Shown one piece after another: positions 6,842-11,664 of a stretch of DNA of 11,664 bases (positions are counted from its first letter, which is position 1; every line of letters starts with the position of its first letter). Source of the DNA: Bacillota bacterium (lineage in GTDB: Bacteria > Bacillota > Clostridia > Christensenellales > Aristaeellaceae); NCBI GenBank assembly GCA_023435435.1, contig JAEYRW010000140.1, positions 1 through 11,664 of the forward strand. Direction: 5' to 3'. The notes beneath the pieces are model-generated. The model was not told the origin of the DNA, searched no databases, and saw nothing but the letters and a program-made list of their open reading frames with translations. The position numbers and the translations under genes were made by a program.

Positions 6842-7345
6842 TTACTCTATGCCAAATTGAAGTCTGGACAGCGGCCAGAGAATCGCGCGCACCCGGCCCA
6901 GAAACGCCTCCGCGTCCACAGCGCCCATGTCCGCCTCCCGGCTGTCGTAGCTCTCGGGCCGGTTATCCCCCAGCACGAAGTATTCGTTCTCGCCCAGAAC
7001 GACGTGGTAATCGTCGTCCGAAAGGCGCGCGTAGGGCTCGTCCAGCGCAGTACCGTTTATATGCACCACGCCCGATATTATGTCCACCGTTTCGCCCGGA
7101 AGACCGATGACGCGCTTGAGGTACTTCCCGTCCCGCCCCGGAAATTTCAGCTGCACCACGTCGAAGCGCGCGGGCGGGTCACTGACGTAATCGAACTTCG
7201 TCAAAAGCGCGAGATCGCCCGTCTTGAGCGTTTCCTCCATGGAATCGCCCGCCACCCGCGTCAGCGTGAACACGTACGTCCGCGCGAGAAACCCGAGCCC
7301 CGCCGCCAGCGCCAGCGCGAGAATCCAGCCGAGGAGCCGCCTCAC
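6842..7345 (-). CDS. lepB: type I signal peptidase, compact third copy
   Basis: This 167-residue SipS-type signal peptidase starts almost directly with its membrane helix (5-27). It has the catalytic Ser in VAGDSMEETL (S35), the catalytic Lys in YLKRVIGLPGE (K77), the canonical HINGTALDEPY strand (95-105), and GDNRPESYDSRE at 126-137. Its usual sequence features mark it as the more conventional copy, distinct from the duplicated pair downstream. The start is GTG at 7345. It overlaps the DUF951 stop in GTGA, and a strong GGAGG lies just upstream inside the DUF951 gene. The overlap implies translational coupling to DUF951. This gene and the next two give three signal peptidases in about 1.8 kb. 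Confidence 0.93.
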   Translation of the reverse strand: MRRLLGWILALALAAGLGFLARTYVFTLTRVAGDSMEETLKTGDLALLTKFDYVSDPPARFDVVQLKFPGRDGKYLKRVIGLPGETVDIISGVVHINGTALDEPYARLSDDDYHVVLGENEYFVLGDNRPESYDSREADMGAVDAEAFLGRVRAILWPLSRLQFGIE

Positions 7346-7536
7346 GGGGCCTCCTCCGCCGCTGTTACGATTTTCTTGACGCGCTTTTCAAACGTCGGGC
7401 GGTCCAGCATCACGATCCGCGCGCATTTTTCGCACTTGATCTTGATGTCCGCGCCCACATATACGACCTTCCAAAGGTCGTTCCCACACGGATGCGCCTT
7501 GCGCATCTTGACAATGTCGCCGTTATGAAGGAGCAT
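7342..7536 (-). CDS. DUF951 family protein
   Basis: This small 64-residue protein matches the DUF951 family by its sequence pattern: NGDIVKMRKAHPCGND, VGADIKIKCEKC, VMLDRPTFEKRVKKI. Cys 17, 35 and 38, with nearby His 15, could form a small metal or zinc site, but this is inference. The family is common in Bacillota and its function is unknown to me. The frame is open well upstream, but the family's usual N-terminus supports ATG 7536. Oddly there is no Shine-Dalgarno sequence. The preceding bases are the pyrimidine-rich tail of repeat copy B, ending about 5 nt before the start codon. Its stop overlaps the GTG of the signal peptidase gene by 4 nt, so it heads that run. Confidence 0.85.
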   Translation of the reverse strand: MLLHNGDIVKMRKAHPCGNDLWKVVYVGADIKIKCEKCARIVMLDRPTFEKRVKKIVTAAEEAP

Positions 7537-7540
7537 ATTC

Positions 7541-7628
7541 GAAAAGGGAATACGGCGGGGGCGCTGCCTGCCACAGGCACTGCCTGCCCGCACCCCCGCC
7601 AAAGGGACAATGTCCCTTTGGAATCCCA
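7541..7628 (-). repeat. dispersed two-hairpin intergenic repeat, copy B
   Basis: Read on the - strand it starts TGGGATTCC and forms a perfect 11-bp inverted repeat, CCAAAGGGACA and TGTCCCTTTGG, with one base between. The second hairpin, GGCGGGGGTGC with GCGCCCCCGCC, carries an inner CAGGCA/TGCCTG stem. The tail is GCCGTATTCCCTTTTCG. It fills nearly the whole gap between the gamma subunit gene (stop at 7644) and DUF951 (start at 7536). There is no T tract after the first hairpin, so it is not a standard intrinsic terminator. Confidence 0.85.
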
Positions 7629-7643
7629 TAATAGGGGTGTCGG

Positions 7644-8183
7644 TTAGGGTTTCGCGGCGTCCATGCCCTTTTGCATGGCCGCGCGGTTTAAGGGAATGAG
7701 CTTTTCCTTGGACGCGCCCAGCTTGTGACGCAGCGCCTCCACCAGAAGTTCCACGTCGAAGGCGTGGGTTCTTTCGAGCAGCGCGCCCAGCATCACCATG
7801 TTGGCGACGCGGGAATTGCCCAACTCGTCCGCGATTTCGCTGCACGGCACCGGCACGCAGGCGATGTCCGTCCTCCTGGGCCTTTCGTCGATGAGGGAGG
7901 AATTGTACAGCATCACCCCGCCGGGCACCACGCTTTTCTCAAAAAGATCCATGGACGGGCGGTTCATGGCGATGACCACGTCCGCGTCCTCCACCTTGGG
8001 GCTGCCCACGGGGCTGTCCGAAATCACCACCGAGCAGTTGGCGCTCCCGCCGCGCATTTCCGGGCCGTAGGCGGGCATCCACGAAACCTCGCGCCCGTCC
8101 AGCATCCCCGCGTAGGCCATGAGCTGGCCCATGAGCAGAACGCCCTGGCCGCCGAAGCCCGCGATGATCATCTGCATGTCCAT
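7644..8183 (-). CDS. 2-oxoacid:ferredoxin oxidoreductase, gamma subunit
   Basis: This 179-residue protein is the gamma subunit (KorC/VorC type) of the four-subunit 2-oxoacid:ferredoxin oxidoreductase. It begins with the family hallmark MIIAGFGGQGVLLMGQ (residues 5-20). SWMPAYGPEMRGGSANCSVV, characteristic of this subunit, follows at about 34-53. The rest has the expected DADVVIAMNRPS and LGNSRVANMVMLGAL segments. It works in the cytosol as part of the complex encoded just upstream. ATG 8183 was chosen because AGGAGGT lies just upstream, inside the end of the beta subunit gene, with only 2 nt between stop and start. It is the last gene of its operon and is followed by repeat copy B. Confidence 0.92.
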   Translation of the reverse strand: MDMQMIIAGFGGQGVLLMGQLMAYAGMLDGREVSWMPAYGPEMRGGSANCSVVISDSPVGSPKVEDADVVIAMNRPSMDLFEKSVVPGGVMLYNSSLIDERPRRTDIACVPVPCSEIADELGNSRVANMVMLGALLERTHAFDVELLVEALRHKLGASKEKLIPLNRAAMQKGMDAAKP

Positions 8184-8185
8184 TG

Positions 8186-8917
8186 TCAGACCTCCTTCAT
8201 CACGCCCAGCGGATAGCGCGCGATCATGTTCGTCTCCAGCCACTTGAGCGCCTCCTTGGGCGTCATGCCCCAGTTGGTGGGGCAGGTGGACAAAACCTCC
8301 ACCATGGTAAAGCCCTTCCCCTCCATCTGATTCTGGAACGCCTTTTTGATGGCCTTCTTGGCCTGGAGGACGTGCTTCACGTCATGGGTAGACACGCGGG
8401 CGATGTAGCTGGGGCCGTCCAGGGTCGCCAGCATCTCCGACACGCGGATGGGGTTTCCGTTGACCTTCTCCGACCGCCCCGCCGGGGAGGTGGTGGTCTT
8501 TTGCCCGATGAGCGTCGTGGGGGCCATCTGGCCGCCGGTCATGCCGTAAATGGCATTGTTGACGAAGATCACGGTGATGTTCTCGCCGCGGGTTGCCGCA
8601 TGCACGATTTCCGCCGCGCCGATGGACGCCAAGTCGCCGTCGCCCTGATAGGTGAAGACGACCTTGTCCGTCAGCACGCGCTTGATGCCGGTGGCCACCG
8701 CCGGGGCGCGGCCGTGGGCGGCCTCGTACATGTCACAGTTGAAGTAATCGTAGGCGAACACCGCGCAGCCCACGGGAGCCACGCCGATGACATTGTCCTT
8801 TGTGGTCAGCTCACCCAGCGCCTCCGCCACCAGCCGGTGGATGATGCCGTGGGTGCAGCCGGGGCAATAATGCATCGGCACGTCCGTGAGAAGTTCGGGC
8901 CTTTTGAAAACGGCCAT
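8186..8917 (-). CDS. 2-oxoacid:ferredoxin oxidoreductase, beta (thiamine diphosphate-binding) subunit
   Basis: This 243-residue subunit binds thiamine diphosphate and, with the alpha subunit, decarboxylates a 2-oxoacid and passes electrons to ferredoxin, yielding an acyl-CoA. It has a CPGC pair (18-21), the TPP and magnesium motif GDGD at 92-95, and NNAIYGMTGGQM at 120-131. The length and the absence of extra iron-sulfur domains fit the KorB/VorB-type four-subunit enzymes rather than single-chain pyruvate oxidoreductase. The ribosome binding site AGGGGAA precedes ATG 8917, which is 1 nt after the alpha subunit stop. The substrate (2-oxoglutarate, branched-chain 2-oxoacid or another) cannot be settled from motifs. 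Confidence 0.94.
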   Translation of the reverse strand: MAVFKRPELLTDVPMHYCPGCTHGIIHRLVAEALGELTTKDNVIGVAPVGCAVFAYDYFNCDMYEAAHGRAPAVATGIKRVLTDKVVFTYQGDGDLASIGAAEIVHAATRGENITVIFVNNAIYGMTGGQMAPTTLIGQKTTTSPAGRSEKVNGNPIRVSEMLATLDGPSYIARVSTHDVKHVLQAKKAIKKAFQNQMEGKGFTMVEVLSTCPTNWGMTPKEALKWLETNMIARYPLGVMKEV

Positions 8918-8918
8918 G

Positions 8919-9980
8919 CTATTTCCCCTCCTTCATGGACTTGATCTGCTCGTAGACCTCGCGCACGCCCGGCACCGCGCCGCCCGTGCGCCCGTGGAAG
9001 AGCACGGGGCACGCGCCGCCCACCGCCAGCCGCACGTCGTCCACCATCTGGCCCAGGCTCATTTCCACCGCGAGGATGCTCTTGAGCTTCGGGGCATATT
9101 CCGCAATGGTCTTGGTCGGGAACGGCCACACGGTCACCGGGCGGATGAGCCCGACCCTGATTCCCTCCGCGCGGGCCTTGCGCGCCGCCGTCAGCGCGAT
9201 GCGCGCGGTGGTTCCGTAGGCGACGACGGCAAATTCCGCGTCGTCCATGAACTGCGTCTCGACGAGGGTCTCCTTTTCGGCGATCTCGTCGTACTTTTTC
9301 TGCAATTTGAGGTTGTGCCCCTCGCAGGCCTCGGTCTTGATGTACAGGGAGTTGATCACCGCCCGGGGACGCTTGCCCTCCTGCCAGCCGGTGGCCGCCC
9401 AGTCCTTGGGGGGCAGTTCCGGCATCCGGTAATCGGGCATGGCGACAGGCTCCATCATCTGGCCGATGATGCCGTCACCCAGCACCATGGCGGGGGTGCG
9501 GTACTGATCCGCCACATCGAAAGCCTTCTGGGTCAGCTCCACCGCCTCCTGGACGCTGGCGGGGGCGAACACCGGCATGCGGTAATCACCGTGGCCGCCG
9601 CCCCGGGTGGACTGATAGTAGTCCGACTGGGCGGGCTGGATGGAGCCAAGGCCCGGACCGCCGCGCACAATGTTCACGATGACGCACGGAAGCTCCGCGC
9701 CCACGATGTAGCTGATGCCCTCCTGCTTGAGGGAGATGCCCGGGCTTGAGGATGAGGTCATGCTCCTCGCCCCCGTGCCCGCCGCGCCGTAGACCATGTT
9801 GATGGCCGCGACTTCCGATTCCGCCTGGACGAACGCGCCGCCCACCTCGGGAAGCCGGGCGGACATGTATTCGGGAATTTCGTTCTGGGGTGTAATGGGA
9901 TAGCCGAAGAAATATTTGCAGCCCGCCTGCACGGCGGCCTCGGCGATTGCCTCGTTGCCCTTCATCATCTGACGCTTCAT
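8919..9980 (-). CDS. 2-oxoacid:ferredoxin oxidoreductase, alpha subunit (VorB/KorA type)
   Basis: This 353-residue subunit carries the pyrimidine-binding and transketolase C-terminal type domains. Landmarks are MKGNEAIAEAAVQAGC at 6-21, FFGYPITPQNEIPEYM at 24-39, FVQAESEVAAINMVYGAAG at about 50-68, and TSSSSPGISLKQEG at about 75-88. The stretch IVRGGPGLGSIQPAQSD follows, and the C-terminal domain has GLIRPVTVWPFP. The pattern most resembles proteins annotated as 3-methyl-2-oxobutanoate dehydrogenase subunit VorB in Clostridia. It equally fits the KorA family, so I leave the substrate open. ATG 9980 was chosen over the longer frame to 10022, which would overlap the ferredoxin gene. AGGTAGG lies 8 nt upstream, and the gap to the ferredoxin stop is 8 nt. 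Confidence 0.94.
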   Translation of the reverse strand: MKRQMMKGNEAIAEAAVQAGCKYFFGYPITPQNEIPEYMSARLPEVGGAFVQAESEVAAINMVYGAAGTGARSMTSSSSPGISLKQEGISYIVGAELPCVIVNIVRGGPGLGSIQPAQSDYYQSTRGGGHGDYRMPVFAPASVQEAVELTQKAFDVADQYRTPAMVLGDGIIGQMMEPVAMPDYRMPELPPKDWAATGWQEGKRPRAVINSLYIKTEACEGHNLKLQKKYDEIAEKETLVETQFMDDAEFAVVAYGTTARIALTAARKARAEGIRVGLIRPVTVWPFPTKTIAEYAPKLKSILAVEMSLGQMVDDVRLAVGGACPVLFHGRTGGAVPGVREVYEQIKSMKEGK

Positions 9981-9988
9981 GACCGAAC

Positions 9989-10192
9989 CTACCTTTCCAC
10001 CGTGAGGACGCAGTCGGGGCACATGTTATAGCACGACGCGCAGCCGATGCACTTGGAAACGTCCACGCACGTCACGCTGTGGTACCCCTTTGCGTTGATA
10101 TCGCCCGAGATCACGAGGATCGCCTTCGGGCAGGCGTCGACGCACAGGCCGCAGCCCTTGCACCGCTCGGTCTCAATCGTGACCTTCGCCAT
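9989..10192 (-). CDS. 2-oxoacid:ferredoxin oxidoreductase, delta subunit (2x[4Fe-4S] ferredoxin)
   Basis: This 67-residue ferredoxin-like subunit has two complete CxxCxxCxxxC clusters: C11-C14-C17-C21 in CKGCGLCVDACPK, and C48-C51-C54-C58 in CIGCASCYNMCPDC. Extra cysteines sit at 42 and 61. As the first gene of a ferredoxin-alpha-beta-gamma series, it is almost certainly the delta subunit that relays electrons out of the oxidoreductase. AAGGGGGA lies about 8 nt before ATG 10192. The gene starts 32 nt after the DNA methyltransferase stop, and I saw no convincing promoter in that gap. Confidence 0.95.
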   Translation of the reverse strand: MAKVTIETERCKGCGLCVDACPKAILVISGDINAKGYHSVTCVDVSKCIGCASCYNMCPDCVLTVER

Positions 10193-10224
10193 GTCGGAAT
10201 CCCCCTTTTTGGATGTTGATTCAA

Positions 10225-11484
10225 TTATTCTAACGCGCCGTTGTTAAGTTTCGGCGTTTCCACCAGGAAATAGTGGCTCCGGCCCGCCACGTCGCCCACG
10301 CGCACGGCGAGGGGCTGGTCATAAACGGGCACGCGCAGCTCGTTTTGCAGACGTGGGCGCGCCTGTGAGCGCTCAAAGTGGGCGTAAGCGGTAAACGTTT
10401 CACCGTCCAGATAACCCGCCGCCCAGTTGTCCACGGCGTCCAGGCCGTTTGTGCCGAGCGCGTCCTCGCACAGCCGGAAATCGTCCAGAAAAATGTGATA
10501 CAGACCGATGCCCGGCGTTGCCGTGGCCTCGCAGGCGCCGCAGAAGGCGCTTTGTCCCAGGTGGTAGCTCGCGCTGGCCTCCGCAAGCCGCCTGCGGGCG
10601 ATGTTCACCGACAGGGGGCAAAGATCGGCGCCCACGAACCGCCGGTTATCCGAGGCCGCTGCCTCCAGCGTGGTGCAAGAGCCCGCGAACAGATCCATCA
10701 CCAGATCGCCCTCCCGGGAACAGGCGCGCACGATGCGCCGGAGAAGCTTCAGCGGCTTCTGGGTGTCGTAGCCCGTGCGCTCATAGTCCCGCTGCTGGAG
10801 GTGGCTGATGTCGTCCCACACGTCCGTGGGCGCGGCCGGGGCGTCGTCATAGTAGGTGTACGTCCGCCCGCCCGAGCGGATGGAGCGGTAGACGCGGCCG
10901 TCCGGATCCACGTGCCTTTTCATGTGGTTGCCCGGCGGCGCCGTCCGGGGCTCGAGCACCGCCTCGATGTCGAAGAACAGATCCTTCGACCTTCTGTAAA
11001 ACAGGATCACGTCGTGCTTTTTCGGGAAGCTCTTTTTCGCGCGTCCGCCGGACTTGTACGCCCAGATGATCTCGTTGACGAAATTGTCCTCCCCAAAGAT
11101 GGAGTCGAGAATCAGCCGAAGCCGCGCGTGGGCGCGCCAGTCCACGTGTACAAACAGCGCGCCTTCCTCCGAAAGGAGCCCGCGCGCCGCCTCGAACACG
11201 GTCTTGAGCATGCCATAGTACGCCTTGGGCGATTGCGCGTCGTCAAACGCGTGCGCCTTCCGGGAACCCGCCATGCGACGCCAGTCATCCTCCCCCACGC
11301 GCACGCTCATCTCGAACGACTGACCCGTGAGAAAGGGCGGATCGAGATAAATCAGCTGTACATTGCCCGCATACCTTTCCTTCAGCATCGAAAGAAGCCC
11401 CAGCGCGTCGCCAAGATAGAATTCGCCCGCCGGGCCCGGCCCTTGGACGATTTCCCGCGAGACGGATGCGCACTGAAGCGGCAT
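10225..11484 (-). CDS. solitary beta-class DNA methyltransferase (N6-adenine or N4-cytosine) with extra C-terminal tail
   Basis: This 419-residue protein has the motif order of a beta-class amino-methyltransferase. The catalytic LIYLDPPFLTG (DPPF at 48-51) comes first, preceded by FYLGDAL (22-28). A variable target-recognition region (about 140-235) follows, then GYDTQKPLKLL (TQKP 241-244) and the SAM-binding VMDLFAGSCTTLEAA (262-276). DPPF is compatible with N6-adenine or N4-cytosine methylation. Motif I reads FAGSCT where FxGxGT is usual, so Gly is replaced by Cys. Residues from about 308 to 419 form a tail I do not recognise, with GLDAVDNWAAGYLDGETF and a charged, beta-rich end. No restriction enzyme or specificity subunit is in the window, so it is an orphan candidate. 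GGAGGT lies 6 nt before ATG 11484. It may be co-transcribed with the oxidoreductase genes. Confidence 0.85.
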   Translation of the reverse strand: MPLQCASVSREIVQGPGPAGEFYLGDALGLLSMLKERYAGNVQLIYLDPPFLTGQSFEMSVRVGEDDWRRMAGSRKAHAFDDAQSPKAYYGMLKTVFEAARGLLSEEGALFVHVDWRAHARLRLILDSIFGEDNFVNEIIWAYKSGGRAKKSFPKKHDVILFYRRSKDLFFDIEAVLEPRTAPPGNHMKRHVDPDGRVYRSIRSGGRTYTYYDDAPAAPTDVWDDISHLQQRDYERTGYDTQKPLKLLRRIVRACSREGDLVMDLFAGSCTTLEAAASDNRRFVGADLCPLSVNIARRRLAEASASYHLGQSAFCGACEATATPGIGLYHIFLDDFRLCEDALGTNGLDAVDNWAAGYLDGETFTAYAHFERSQARPRLQNELRVPVYDQPLAVRVGDVAGRSHYFLVETPKLNNGALE

Positions 11485-11514
11485 GGGAATACCTCCGGCG
11501 TCAAGAATAGTACC

Positions 11515-11543
11515 ATTCTATCACAAATTCAAGCGCAGGTCTA
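11515..11543 (-). promoter_or_regulatory. putative promoter of the DNA methyltransferase gene
   Basis: Read on the - strand, TAGACC (four of six to the -35 consensus) is followed after 17 bp by TAGAAT (five of six to the -10 consensus). The -10 box is preceded by TGA, an extended -10. The -10 box lies about 31 nt upstream of ATG 11484. The -35 box overlaps the outer end of repeat copy C by three bases. Confidence 0.5.
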
Positions 11544-11614
11544 GGGGAACGGAAGAACGCCAGGGGCTCTGTCCCCGGCCCCCGCGCAAGGGATGTCATC
11601 CCTTGCGAATCCCA
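11541..11614 (-). repeat. dispersed two-hairpin intergenic repeat, copy C (divergent)
   Basis: Read on the - strand it starts TGGGATTCG and forms GCAAGGGATG and CATCCCTTGC (10-bp perfect arms, one base between). CGGGGG follows, then a second hairpin with GCCGGGG and CCCCTGGC, then a tail CGTTCTTCCGTTCCCCTA. The hairpin 1 arms differ from copies A and B, but base changes on one arm are matched on the other, which points to a conserved fold. A T8 run on the - strand lies about 17 nt upstream of it, near the right window edge. Confidence 0.75.
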
Positions 11615-11664
11615 GACTGGGTGAGAAAAAAAATACATTGTCCGTCGGCGGCGCGGGGGCCCAA

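Noticed and set aside
6262..7528. Long + strand frames over the signal peptidase genes
   Set aside because: They are antisense shadows of three signal peptidases with complete catalytic motifs.
7541..7628. Repeat copy B as a normal intrinsic terminator of the oxidoreductase operon
   Set aside because: The hairpin is followed by CGGGGG instead of a T tract, and the same module appears at two other unrelated sites.
8183..9749. Long + strand frames over the oxidoreductase genes
   Set aside because: They are His/Arg/Gly-rich shadows of the alpha and beta subunits, with no plausible ribosome binding sites or domains.
10378..11544. 388-codon open frame on the + strand
   Set aside because: It is antisense to the DNA methyltransferase, which has DPPF, TQKP and FAGS motifs. 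The + frame has no motifs and would run across the methyltransferase promoter.
3987..11614. Spaced repeats as a CRISPR array
   Set aside because: The copies are kilobases apart, differ in orientation, and there are no spacers or cas genes.
11614..11664. T8 run on the - strand at the right edge as an intrinsic terminator of an off-window gene
   Set aside because: No stable hairpin is visible directly before the T run in the bases available, so it is left uncalled.

Overview
The window is a GC-rich stretch of a bacterial chromosome, most likely from an anaerobic Clostridia-type member of the Bacillota. The evidence is a four-subunit ferredoxin-dependent 2-oxoacid oxidoreductase (VorB/KorA type), a DUF951 protein, SipS-like signal peptidases in tandem, a DUF4091 protein, purine-rich ribosome binding sites and a sigma-A promoter with 17-bp spacing. 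No rRNA, tRNA, CRISPR array, phage gene or transposase was seen.

Layout. 2-2142 (+): the 3' part of a DUF4091 glycan-related protein, translationally coupled (ATGA overlap) to a class I methyltransferase. 2147-2862: a bidirectional terminator, then a convergent gene (-) for a secreted protein with three SH3b domains. 2975-3922 (+): a strong promoter, a roughly 120-nt structured leader ending in a perfect intrinsic terminator, and a small DUF692/MNIO-like TIM-barrel protein. 4055-7536 (-): a tight run, in transcription order, of DUF951, three type I signal peptidases (two of them recent tandem duplicates) and a membrane-anchored M1-peptidase-like protein that has lost its zinc site. 7644-10192 (-): ferredoxin, alpha, beta and gamma subunits of a 2-oxoacid:ferredoxin oxidoreductase. 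10225-11484 (-): a solitary beta-class DNA methyltransferase with an uncharacterised C-terminal tail, 32 nt upstream of the ferredoxin gene and possibly co-transcribed with it.

How the parts fit. The oxidoreductase genes form a classic energy and amino-acid module. The signal peptidase run would process exported proteins, and the pseudo-M1 protein encoded immediately after it would sit in the same membrane. The left-hand genes look like glycan and surface functions.

The best candidates for something undescribed are: (1) the solitary MNIO-like gene behind a promoter, folded leader and terminator cassette; (2) a dispersed two-hairpin intergenic repeat with three copies (3987-4057, 7541-7628, 11541-11614), whose outer end touches a stop codon, a start-codon region and a -35 box; and (3) the predicted catalytically dead M1 homologue tied to three signal peptidases. 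All functional calls come from reading motifs by eye; no database search was run.
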